Shown here piece by piece: positions 20,507 to 28,679 of a stretch of 64,000 nucleotides of DNA (position 1 is its first letter; every line of letters starts with the position of its first letter). The stretch is from Theocolax elegans (taxonomy: Eukaryota; Arthropoda; Insecta; Hymenoptera; Cerocephalidae). A program made the position numbers and the translations under genes. Location of the stretch: contig CM047425.1 of NCBI GenBank assembly GCA_026168455.1, positions 43,544,711-43,608,710 of the forward strand, read 5' to 3'. The notes below the pieces were generated by a model. The model worked only from the letters and a program-made list of their open reading frames with translations. It made no database searches and was not told the origin of the DNA.

Positions 20507-21771
20507 TATATCTATATATTTGGGTACTTAAGGTATATTCTTTTCGGCTATCTATACGTTTGTATTATTCGTAAAGGCAACCTGATAATTTTATGTTATT
20601 TCGATTGCTGAACCAACCGATTTCTTTTAAAACAATTATTATTATATATTACAATTTATTTATAATAATTATTCGTTACATTGCATTTGATTTGAAATAT
20701 TCACGGTTTGAATTGCAATTTATTAACTATAAGTCATGTTTTAAACGACAACCATTTTTTTATTTTATCTGCATTTATTTATAATGATTCCTATTTCAAT
20801 TATTTATTATTAATGTTTATAATAAAATAACCTTGTGTATTTTTTTTTATTCTATAATGTGTTAATGTGTTCGCCGTACATTTGTTTATTTAATCAAAAT
20901 TAATCGTTATTCGACTTAAATAATTTTATACAATTGTTAATAAAATAGTGTAAATTTATGTGTTTTTGCCCATTAAAAAGCTGTAATAATTTAGTTTCAC
21001 GTGTTCATTTAAAGAAAAACAGCATATTATATTTAAATAAATAATGCATAATTAATACGAAAATAAACATATATTATTTTATTTATCCCTCATTATATCC
21101 TGCATCTCTACTCTCAAAATAACTTCGCTCGCTACTCCCGGAGACGTAAGGCTAATCCTAGTCAAAGAAGAGCGAAAGGAACGCGAATGGTTTATTAACC
21201 ATTTGCCTTCTTGTAATATTTTTTATAGTAGTTGGTGCAAGTCTGGACGTGACATATTTCTATTAATGTTAATATTTTCTGTTGTTAAGTAACTTTTGGT
21301 ATCATTTTCATTAATATTATCTTTGTCTTTAATTTTACATTTATATAACCATTAGAATTTGTTATTATATTTACGGTTTAGTTGATATCTTAATAAACGT
21401 ATTCTATTATTCTGTCTAAGATTGTATTCTTCTATTATAACAATTGGTATTTTGTTCATTAAATAAGTAATAGTATTATTAATTTGTTTTTGAATGTAAC
21501 TTATATGAATGTTAATATCTATTATTTCTAATTTTAAATAATAATTTTGTAACCTACTAATAGTATTAATTATTTTTTTATTAGCTGTTCTACTGACAAA
21601 AGAAATATGTTTCAAATTAAATATAATATTATTTATGTGAGACGGAAGTATATCAAAACGTCTACATTTCAGTAAGAATACTCTCTGTGACTTAGCTTTA
21701 ATTAATAATTTCTGCCACTCCGCTAATTTCTTCATGTTTGTAGTTATGTGATGTCCAAAGTTGTTCCTCAT
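17530..21771 (-). pseudogene. PLE ORF: reverse transcriptase plus GIY-YIG endonuclease, split by a solo LTR
   Basis: Three parts follow in - strand order. The N-terminal piece (21771-21352, starting MRNNFGHHIT) ends at an in-frame TAA. A short open piece (21351-21255) follows. After the solo LTR, the main part runs from 19521 to 17530, with its first ATG at 19383. Removing the LTR and one copy of its TATT duplication rejoins the frame, so the only older lesion visible is that stop. In the 617 residues from 19383, RT motif A is SLDVVSLF (D207), the GSPMGSPVSP block is near 267-276 and YVDD is at 304-307. The GIY-YIG domain at about 508-585 has VVYRI and AYIGET, with R/H residues following. The protein would nick DNA and prime reverse transcription. 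Confidence 0.88.
19522..21254. mobile_element. Solo LTR (1733 bp) with TATT target duplication
   Basis: It begins TGTCGCGTCC and ends GGACGTGACA, a 10-base inverted repeat with one mismatch and TG..CA termini. It is flanked by TATT on both sides (19518-19521 and 21255-21258); a four-base duplication fits Ty3/gypsy elements. An internal GGGTATATAAAGAGG-type TATA box (about 20130) suits an LTR promoter. A (TA)n run lies at 20476-20520. It has no coding domain. It sits inside the PLE, making it the youngest datable insertion in the nest. Confidence 0.85.
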
Positions 21772-22848
21772 ATATGTGTTAAAATGTAGAATAAAGGAAC
21801 ATATACCTAATACAAAGAGATCAAACAATCAATATGTAATTAATGATCATATTAGTGATTATAATCATTCTTTTGATTTTGAAAATGTAAAAATTGTTGA
21901 TAAGGAATGCAATTGGAGAAAGAGAATTATATCTGAAATGCTTCATATTAAATTAGAAAATGATCCTATAAATGTAAAGGAAGATGTTAGAAATCTTAGT
22001 CATCACTATAAGGATATTGTTAATAAAATGAAAGTAAATTATAGATAGCTAATATTTATTTCTCCTTTAGTTCTTAACTAATTTCTAGTCAGGTTACAAT
22101 AGCCGCGGATTAATTGTATTATGAGTGATTTGAGTTTTGGTAAAAATAATTTTTAAGTAAAAATAATGTATTAATTAAATATTAAAAGTATTATCATGTA
22201 TTAATTTCCCTATCATGAATTTACACTTATAATATACAATTACAAGTTTTGAATTTTCGCGCCGTATTATAATATTTCGCGCGCTTATCTAATAATTGTA
22301 CATAATTGCGCATGTCAATAAGATTTAAATGACTCATATAATAACCGTCTGTCATGTTTTCATTCGTGTTTACCTGACTGCTTTTGCTTTTTCTTTGTGT
22401 TAAATACGTTGTGTTTTGTTCCAATTATTTATTTATTTATTTATTTATTGTTTATTTATTTATTTATTTTATTTTATTGATTTCTATTTTTATAATAATG
22501 TGTAAATCACATAAAGGAGAGGTAAATTTTGGCTATATAACCTTAACTTCTGTGCAATACTTATCTTCGAGAATATGTATTTATTATACTTAGTCTTTAA
22601 TTCATAGTGCAACGATTCAGAGATACTACGAAAGAATTTTTATAAATTTTAATGAATATTGACGTGTAGTAAGTTACCAATATAATAATTATAATATATG
22701 TATATTCAATCTTGTTATTCTAATCTAATGTAAAATATATGTAATAAAGGTAATGCCTGAAGAGGATGGAGAATTTCCATCGAAACGTTGCAATGTAATG
22801 TAAACAATACAGTGTGTTCATCAATTATCGATACAATACCTAATCTAC
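21772..22848 (+). pseudogene. Inverted, 5'-truncated copy of the PLE 3' part
   Basis: The + strand frame to 22048 encodes only the distal GIY-YIG region (CRIKEHIPNTKRSNNQYV, then NYR-stop). It is nearly identical to residues about 530-617 of the complete copy. The rest is the shared 3' untranslated and terminal sequence in inverse orientation. Confidence 0.85.
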
Positions 22849-22890
22849 AATTTCAACTGCGTGGACGACATTAATATAACTAAAGAATTT
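22849..22890. other. 42 extra bases between the PLE end and its target duplicate
   Basis: This sequence does not match the 42 bases to the left of the PLE apart from scattered positions, although the adjoining 15 bases are identical on both sides. It could be a non-templated or templated filler added during PLE insertion, or the trace of a later rearrangement. Confidence 0.5.
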
Positions 22891-23192
22891 AAAAATGCTT
22901 TTCGTCACCGGGTAAAAGAAGGGATAACCTCAAAAGAAAGTTTCAAAACGCATTGGACAAGATTGTTGATGGTCCACCGTCAGCTGATAAACAAGAAGAA
23001 GAGGGGGAAATAGAATTTCAGAGGAAACGTAAAGTACAAATACCTCAATCGGTTGGAGTGTACACAGCCAGAAACAGTAGTAGTAGTAGTAGTGAGAACC
23101 ATAAAAAGAAGAAGAAGAAGACGAAGACGACGACGAAGAAGAAAAAGAAGAAGGCAGAAATTCGTACAGCAAAAGATATATTTGAATCGTAA
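22891..23192 (+). pseudogene. Gly-rich basic Polinton protein, 3' half
   Basis: This resumes after the target duplicate. The open frame (KFQNALDKIVDGPPSADK, an acidic stretch, a Ser run, then Lys-rich runs, ending RTAKDIFES) closes five bases before the capsid gene. A frame change is needed between KNAFR and this part. The very basic tail would suit DNA binding. Together with 16462-16728 it forms one interrupted gene. Confidence 0.55.
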
Positions 23193-23197
23193 AAAAA

Positions 23198-24470
23198 ATG
23201 GCTTTTTTACATAGTCACTCGTGCGAGTCTACGAAGACGGAACTGTCCCTCTTTGATATTCCGTCGACACAGACGGCGATCGAGAGTTCGTATTGGGTGC
23301 AATACAAACCAATTTCGTCTTTGGCCGATCAGTCACCTATAGAATTTACAATTCCCGGTACTACCGAATACTTGGATTTATCGCACACAATGCTCAGCTT
23401 GCGTGTTAACATTACACCTGTGGGGAAACCGAGCGATGAAACTACATGCAAACATATAAATAATTTTATGCACTCTCTATTTAATCAAGTTGATGTATTG
23501 TTTAATTAGTTTAATCAGAAGCCCGTTTCACCGCCGAACAACGCCTACGCTTACAGATCGTACATTGAAACTCTACTCAATTACGGGCCTGCAGCAAAAA
23601 AGTCACATTTAACGAGTGTTTTGTGATACGATGATACACCTGGCAGAATGGACGATTCGTCAGATGGTAACGAGGGTCTATTAAACCGACGAAGTTTATG
23701 ATAGGCGGTAAAGTAGATTTGTTGGGTCATTTACACTGCGATGTCTTTAATCAGAGCAGGTTATTACTAGGTGGCGTCGAGGTTAGAGTGCGTCTTGTAC
23801 GCTCACGCGACAGCGTCTGTCTTATGGATCCTAACGGTGAATTTACCGTGAACATCACCGAGGCAACGCTATTTGTTCGTCGTTTAAAAATTAATCCAAG
23901 TGTTTCACTTGCCCACGAGAGGGCATTGACTAAAACGACAGCAAAATATCCACTTACCCGTGTGGAGGTTAAAGCTGTAACACTGCATAACGGTATATAC
24001 GAAGAGACAATAGATAATATTATTTTGGGCCAGCTGCCAAAGAGAATCATCATTGGTTTTGTCGAGAATAAGGCGTACAATGGCGACAAGAATCTCAATC
24101 CATTTAAAAACTTTTACATTAATTCCTTGTGCTTGTATGTGCACGATGTGCAGGTACCGTCGAAACCGCTACAACCAGACTTTAAAAACAGTAAAATGTA
24201 CGTCGAGGCGTATCATACTCTATTTTCGGGGACAGGTGTACATTTTTTGAATTCTGGAAATTCCATTAGTCGTTTGCGTTTGACTTGACGGCAGATTTAT
24301 CGGCGAATGATACCTCGCATTGGAATTTAGTAAGAAATGGTAGCGTAAGAATAGATGTGAGGTTTGACGACCCACTTTCTACTACCGTAAATTGTGTAAT
24401 TTATGCAGAATATGAAAATTTGATGGAGATTGACTCGTCGAGACAGGTTATAATTGATTACAGTGGCTAA
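23198..24470 (+). pseudogene. Polinton major capsid protein (double jelly-roll), broken
   Basis: The order of motifs is that of Polinton DJR capsid proteins. The start is ELSLFDIPSTQTAIESSYWV, then YLDLSHTMLSLRVNI and NNFMHSLFNQVDVLFN. NAYAYRSYIETLLNYG and LHCDVFNQSRLLLGGVEV follow, then TRVEVKAVTLHNG and PFKNFYINSLCLY. It ends IYAEYENLMEIDSSRQVI. Lesions are a TAG at 23507-23509 inside what looks like a 9-base duplication of TTTAAT-TAG, a TGA at 23624-23626 (probably an original Trp), a frameshift near 23695 and another near 24285. It would have formed the hexon-like shell of a virion. The start lies five bases after the preceding gene, which fits a compact array. Confidence 0.87.
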
Positions 24471-24544
24471 TTTGAAGAAATGATTTGTAAACAACAACAT
24501 GATGATGATGATGATGAAAGAGAAGGACGGAGAAGGATTCCACG

Positions 24545-24580
24545 TATAAAGGACACTGTTTTCTGGAGCAATAACGCAGT
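24545..24580 (+). promoter_or_regulatory. Core promoter (TATA + Inr) for the 24610 gene
   Basis: TATAAA (24545-24550) lies 33 bases before the A of GCAGT (24576-24580), followed by CGTCGTTTG. The ATG of the next gene is 30 bases further on. The spacing is the same as at 10350. Confidence 0.6.
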
Positions 24581-24609
24581 CGTCGTTTGTACGAGTTAGT
24601 TATAACATT

Positions 24610-25281
24610 ATGGATTTCGTGATTGATATTCAGTGCTTTAAAGATAACAAGAATTGTGTTTTACCGAAAGAGGTGGCAGTTTTTGCTTTAAAGCATGATT
24701 TTAGTGCACATTGGATCGTATCTCCTACGTGTAGGTTTAAACGTTTAAAGAAGGACATTTTGAAGCTAAATAATTGGCTGACGCTGTATCATCATGGTTT
24801 AGATTGGCATGATGGTGACGTGACGCAGAAACGTCTAGAAAAGAATTTGCAAGATATTTTTAGCAGAGCCCGCAAACTATACGTAAGAGGAAGGGAGACG
24901 TTTGAGTTTATAAGGAAGCTGACTACGCGTGAAACTATTAACTTGGAACTCGATGACTCTTGTCCGCCGTTTAAGCATTTAAATTGGAGTGAAAAGTATT
25001 GTTTACAGCACGCTGTGAAACCCTCTTATTTGCAGTATAGCTGCGCATTGAACAATGCATTTCGACTAAAGTGTTGGTTAAGTAAACGAGACAACTTGGA
25101 GGGAAAGTGGTCGTTTGACCCGCCTCTCAATCTCTGCGATGAATACGTTCGAGATTCTGGAAATTCTGCGGAGACTAAGGATCCATACGATTGGGGTGTA
25201 CCCCGCGGACGAGATACCCCAGATATGGTCAAGGCCAGCTGGTCTTGTTTTCAACACGCAACCACGGAGGAAGCGTGGTGA
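24610..25281 (+). CDS. Insect Polinton protein of unknown function
   Basis: This 223-residue frame starts MDFVIDIQCFKDNKNCVLPK and contains NWLTLYHHGLDWHDGD, ARKLYVRGRETFEFIRKL and DDSCPPFKHLN. The same motif order, an opening VIDIQ with a following HGL.W and YVKG-type segment, is familiar from many unannotated insect proteins thought to derive from Polintons. No catalytic function is known to me. The end past about residue 175 overlaps the protease start in another frame and may not be original, so a frameshift near the C-terminus is possible. It has its own TATA/Inr promoter. Confidence 0.6.
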   Translation: MDFVIDIQCFKDNKNCVLPKEVAVFALKHDFSAHWIVSPTCRFKRLKKDILKLNNWLTLYHHGLDWHDGDVTQKRLEKNLQDIFSRARKLYVRGRETFEFIRKLTTRETINLELDDSCPPFKHLNWSEKYCLQHAVKPSYLQYSCALNNAFRLKCWLSKRDNLEGKWSFDPPLNLCDEYVRDSGNSAETKDPYDWGVPRGRDTPDMVKASWSCFQHATTEEAW

Positions 25282-25591
25282 ACATTGGGTGGCTGCGTAC
25301 GTGACGAGAGACGGCACGGGGTTTTACTTTGATAGTTTTGGTGTGCCACCACGTATTCCTGCATACATAAATCGTATACACAAAAATTGCAGAAAATTTA
25401 AGTGGAATCGTACGCGCTTACAAAGCACATTTTCGAACGCTTGCGGCTACTATTGTATCACGTTTTTATACTAAATGGTGAGCGGCTTAGGTTTCACACG
25501 TTTCTTGGAAAACTTTTCGTCGAACTTTGTAAAAAATGACGAAATTGCAAAAAAATTTCTAGAACGATTACGTTTGTGGAAATACCAATGA
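25139..25591 (+). pseudogene. Adenovirus-type cysteine protease, premature stop
   Basis: The start MNTFEILEILRRL leads into IGVYPADEIPQI, the typical N-terminus of Polinton proteases. The catalytic triad elements are visible: His in GEHWVAAYV, Asp in YFDSFG, and Cys in NACGYYCITFLY. A TAA at 25472-25474 ends the frame right after FLY. The same frame then stays open to 25591 (GFTRFLENFSSNFVKNDEI), which looks like the expected C-terminal tail. The enzyme would mature capsid proteins. The upstream gene overlaps it by about 140 bases. Confidence 0.82.
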
Positions 25592-25650
25592 TGCTTACAC
25601 TGATGATTTGTGAACGAGGTTTGATTGGTGTCCCACTATCCGAAAAGTAG

Positions 25651-25687
25651 AATAAATTGCGACGATTTTTCGAGAGGTTGGATCAGT
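25651..25687 (+). promoter_or_regulatory. Likely core promoter for the 25742 gene
   Basis: AATAAAT (25651-25657) is followed 33 bases later by the A of TCAGT (25683-25687). The TATA element is weak but the spacing matches the other two Polinton promoters. Confidence 0.45.
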
Positions 25688-25741
25688 CTCTTTTGAGCTC
25701 GCAAGCGAACAGTTGTAAAGCAAGTGGAGAGAGAAAACATT

Positions 25742-26509
25742 ATGGCTGCACGCAAGTACCGCTGTCATCAGGTATTACCGATGCTCTATGGGTTAAATAA
25801 TTCATACAACAAAATAATACTTGTCGGACTGGAGAATTCTTCGATCGAGAGTCAGTATTTTCGACCGACGATACGCATCAGCGGTCAGGATTTTTGCGGA
25901 CTTGCATTGTCCCCGGAAACTTGGGAAGCCTTCAAAAGTCAATTTGAAAAAATTGATAAATATTTTGACGTTTACGAAAGTGACGATTTATTGGACCAGC
26001 AGATTAGCATCCCTGGGTACATCATTCGATTCACTATTAGCTATTCGGATCGAGCAATCGAGCTGATTGAGGATACACAGAGGGATGAGGAGGAGGAGGA
26101 GAGCGAGGAGCCGATAAAAAAGCGATATCGACGTTCCACGGTATTTAAACGAATAACCTTTGAAAATATTAAAAAACTGTGTAAATGTATTGATAAGCGG
26201 ATTGAATATTTAACAAAGGTGGCAAAATGTATGGCTATTGTGTTGGATGAAATTGTATGTAAAGTCAAATCTACGTTACAAAATAAAGAAAATGCTCAAT
26301 ATACGTATTTCATGATGTGCGATGTTGAATATGCGGCGCGTGTGGTGGATAAGAGTATTATTATAAAGAATGTCATCGATAATTTACAGAAAAATGAATT
26401 AATTTTAAGTGAAGAAGATGTATCTATAGTGGCGTATGAATTGATTGCGCTACATTTGTATACGCTTGTGGTACTATTGAATAAATCGATTTTTTCGGAT
26501 TGTCAGTAG
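25742..26509 (+). CDS. Unknown Polinton protein with acidic linker
   Basis: The frame has 255 residues from ATG 25742 (MAARKYRCHQVLPMLYGL). The N-terminal half contains ISGQDFCGLALSPETWEAFK and a beta-rich pattern ending PGYIIRFTISYSDRA. An acidic DEEEEESEEP linker and a basic KKRYRRS segment follow. The C-terminal half is alpha-helical with repeated hydrophobic heptads (CIDKRIEYLTKVAKCMAIVL). It is the rightmost complete gene of the element, has its own promoter, and is intact. I do not recognise the family. Similarity to PC4-type ssDNA-binding folds (a short domain with ...W..F) is only a thought. Confidence 0.5.
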   Translation: MAARKYRCHQVLPMLYGLNNSYNKIILVGLENSSIESQYFRPTIRISGQDFCGLALSPETWEAFKSQFEKIDKYFDVYESDDLLDQQISIPGYIIRFTISYSDRAIELIEDTQRDEEEEESEEPIKKRYRRSTVFKRITFENIKKLCKCIDKRIEYLTKVAKCMAIVLDEIVCKVKSTLQNKENAQYTYFMMCDVEYAARVVDKSIIIKNVIDNLQKNELILSEEDVSIVAYELIALHLYTLVVLLNKSIFSDCQ

Positions 26510-26682
26510 AATGTGTGTATCCTGTATAATTCTTGTAATATCGATCGAAGTACCTAGAATAAATAATTATTACTATAAATAATGATTTATAAATTACTTA
26601 CCTTTCTCACTACCCCCACCCCACCCCACCTTCTATCCCATTGTCCGTGACAAAATTTTATTTGAAATTATATTTAAAAATT
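26510..26682. other. AT-rich 3' region of the last Polinton gene
   Basis: TAGAATAAATAATTATTA (about 26556-26573) supplies a poly-A signal (AATAAA) shortly after the stop of the 25742 gene. A CCCCACCCCACC tract follows. No coding frame is seen. Confidence 0.5.
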
Positions 26683-26716
26683 TATATAAAGGAAAATATT
26701 CAGAGCAATACACAGT
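26683..26716 (+). promoter_or_regulatory. Outward-facing TATA + Inr promoter next to the right TIR
   Basis: TATATAAA (26683-26690) lies 31 bases before the A of ACAGT (26712-26716). It drives toward the right end of the element, and the first ATG downstream is the TIR micro-ORF at 26790. Confidence 0.5.
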
Positions 26717-26789
26717 CACAGAGTTTGGACAAATTTTTGTAAATTTGGCAATATTTATCAGAACTAGTACGTGCGATACTAATTTTGCG

Positions 26790-26855
26790 ATGGCTGCAAT
26801 ATTTAAACGTCAGCAAATTTTAGGGTATGGGTGGTGGTGGGAGATAGGTGATTGA
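26790..26855 (+). CDS. Micro-ORF in the right TIR
   Basis: A 21-codon frame starts MAAIFKRQQILGYG and ends WWWEIGD. It lies about 75 bases downstream of the outward TATA/Inr promoter. GAGATAG|GTGATT near its end resembles a splice donor. It could be a first coding exon reading out of the element; there is no further support. Confidence 0.25.
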   Translation: MAAIFKRQQILGYGWWWEIGD

Positions 26856-26959
26856 AGCGCAAAAGCTTCCTACGGTGATCAGTTTATCATCCGCCGCGAT
26901 TGCGATCAGTTGTGAGTTTCCTGGTTGACGACGTTCACGAGGAGAAGAAAGAAAAAGGG

Positions 26960-27202
26960 TAAATCAAAATATTTTAATTAAGCTCTCTCTCTCTCACTCT
27001 CGGCGAGTATAGGGAAAAGTATAGGGTAGTAACCTTGATTTTTAAGAGAGTTGATACTATGGATAGAAACAACAAACCTGACCTTGACTTCGAGTAGTCT
27101 GTCATGATGGGGTTACTCGAGGTCAGTGGGTAGGTGGTGGTGGGGGTTTGTTGTGTCTGTCCATAGTACCTCAGGTAAATCAAAATATTTTAATTAATTA
27201 AG

Positions 27203-27233
<31 letters not shown>

Positions 27234-27402
27234 GGCGAGTATAGGGAAAAGGGGTAGTAACCTTGATTTTTAAGAGAGGTGGTACTATGAACAGACACAA
27301 CAAACCTGGCCTTGACTTCGAGTAGTCTGTCATAGACGAGGTTACTCGAGGTCAGTGGGTAGGTGGTGGGGGTTTGTTGTGTCTGTCCATAGTACTACCA
27401 TA
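26960..27402. repeat. Two tandem ~215-bp units in the right TIR
   Basis: Both units start TAAATCAAAATATTTTAATT, pass through (CT)n and the GAGTATAGGGAAAA box, and end in the hairpin unit finishing GTCTGTCCATAGTAC. They differ by small substitutions. The inner unit's end matches the true element end, so it could serve as an alternative terminus. Confidence 0.82.
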
Positions 27403-27408
27403 ACTACT

Positions 27409-27414
27409 ATCATG
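27409..27414. repeat. Right target-site duplication ATCATG
   Basis: Perfect match to 711-716, abutting the CCATAACTACT terminus. Confidence 0.9.
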
Positions 27415-28379
27415 TGTATAGAGCAAATTATGTAGATTATAATGGTTATTTTATTTAAATCAAATAATGAATTATTTTGCGTTAATCGTATGAATAAATT
27501 ATAAAAATCTAAATCGTAAATTAGATCGAGGCGAGTTATTTATTTATTACGCAAGCTAGGATGGTTGCATATAGCGCCCCTAAATAAATAGTAAAATCAA
27601 TATATAAAGGAAAATTTTTATTCAATTTTGACCCATCTAATGGGTGTAATTGTAATTGTATTACATCGTCGTTGGGTGGTGGCGGCAAAACGTGGATGGT
27701 ACAGTGGTGTCTGTAAACGTGATGGTGGGAGAGCCATTCCTCCACATACCACTCTCGTTCCTGGGTCTTTTACACCTTGAGCTGCGTCATGGCCTTCTTT
27801 ATTTTGCTCTCACAGAAGTATTGCCCGTGAAAGAGAGCGTACCAAAGTTGTTCTACGAATGTTGGCAAGCATTTGCTCAAATTCGAGTACTCTTATCCTC
27901 TCCTCACACCTCCGCAACTGGTACTTCATCCTTTGCCTCAATCGGCGATTCCATTGATTGCGGGGCATAATATAGAGAGTTCAAAAGAGGGTTCTTTTGT
28001 TAACGTGTGCTTCCTCACTCTGGAGGGTGCTGCCGTTAACACCAGTTACACACTCCTGGGCCGCCATTAGTTCTTGGGCCTGAACTCAGCCTAGCTAGCA
28101 AGGAAGGCTACTCTTTAGAGTGGTAACGCTGGAAACAGTGAAATATCACTAGCCGTAGTAATGCCGACTGGTGATCGGGTAGGACCTTGCTGCGGCTCGC
28201 GGAGGAGAAACGGTCGATGTACTGGACTGTAGTGGAGCTGGGTTACCGGGGGAACTGAGGACGGAACATCGTCGCTACTGCCTGGTAATTTTTCTGACCA
28301 CTACATACACATTCTTCACACACAATTGGGTTAACGGGGGAAAACAAAAAACATAATTTAAAATAAAAAAATACATGCA
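27415..28379. other. No recognised gene; possible 5' region of the R1-type LINE
   Basis: The first 200 bases are AT-rich flank. From about 27600 the sequence becomes more balanced. A - strand frame at about 27808-27969 reads MPRNQWNRRLRQRMKY with an Arg-rich helical look, too short to assign. From about 28040 (GGGCCGCCATTAG, GGAAACAGTG) the composition resembles LINE 5' untranslated sequence. Confidence 0.35.
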
Positions 28380-28679
28380 GGTATAAGAGGGCTGCCTGCG
28401 CTTACCGACTCAGGAGAGTCCAGGGGGCTTCCCAGCTCCCCCATCACACCAGTGGGTAACCTGGCTGCGGAGAGTAAGCTGTTGCAACAATTACTCAATA
28501 TACGCAGTAGCCTAACTAAAATGACCGAAAGAACGAATGTCTAGAAGAACGTCAGTCGCGTTATAACTAACGGAATGAGTGACATTAATGATTCTGTGAA
28601 TGTCGCGATATATGTTCTACAACGTATGACTGTGCTCCGTAAACAGACGGCGAACGCAGACGAACACTTGCCTGAGACG

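Larger units (their letters stand above)
16729..22848 (-). mobile_element. Penelope-like element (PLE) with an inverted partial second copy
   Basis: The left end AGATTAGGTATTGTATCG is mirrored by CGATACAATACCTAATCTAC at the right end. Homology between the arms extends over about 1.07 kb (16729 to about 17803 against about 21778-22848). The complete copy is on the - strand and encodes RT and a GIY-YIG endonuclease. The right arm is a 5'-truncated copy on the + strand. Such inverted or tandem partial copies are typical of Penelope insertions. A 15-base duplication, AAAAATGCTTTTCGT, occurs at 16714-16728 and 22891-22905. The element disrupts a Polinton gene, so it is younger than the Polinton. 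Confidence 0.88.
717..27408 (+). mobile_element. Complete but inactivated Polinton/Maverick element with nested insertions
   Basis: The ends are inverted copies of each other (AGTAGTTATGG and CCATAACTACT). They start AG and end CT as is usual for the family, and are bordered by a 6-bp duplication. Inside are family-B polymerase, retroviral-type integrase, PLA2-like, penton, double-jelly-roll capsid and adenovirus-type protease genes. The span is 26.7 kb. Removing the LINE, the 924-bp foldback, the 12.3-kb MITE and the Penelope-like element leaves roughly 13-14 kb. Most Polintons are 15-20 kb, and this copy lacks the middle of its polymerase gene and any visible packaging ATPase. Multiple stops and frameshifts in capsid, protease and polymerase genes show it can no longer be autonomous. 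The integrase, PLA2-like and several accessory frames are still open, so decay is partial. Confidence 0.93.
26770..27408. repeat. Right Polinton TIR, with an internal tandem duplication
   Basis: Inverted copy of the left TIR. From inside out it has the GCTGCAATATT...CTTTTGCGC block, AAATATTTTAATTAAGCTCT, (CT)n, CTCGGCGAGTATAGGGAAAA, AACCTTGATTTTTAAGAGAG and the hairpin unit. This outer set occurs twice (about 26960-27172 and 27175-27402), whereas the left TIR has it once. It ends CCATAACTACT at 27408. Confidence 0.88.

Noticed and set aside
16985..22593. Short frames repeated at both PLE arms as possible genes
   Set aside because: They appear twice only because the arms are inverted copies; there is no domain, and composition is AT-rich.
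717..27408. Endogenous copy of a true exogenous virus rather than a transposon
   Set aside because: TIRs, integrase and a 6-bp duplication show self-integration. The virion genes make a virus-like past possible, but the sequence cannot separate the two.
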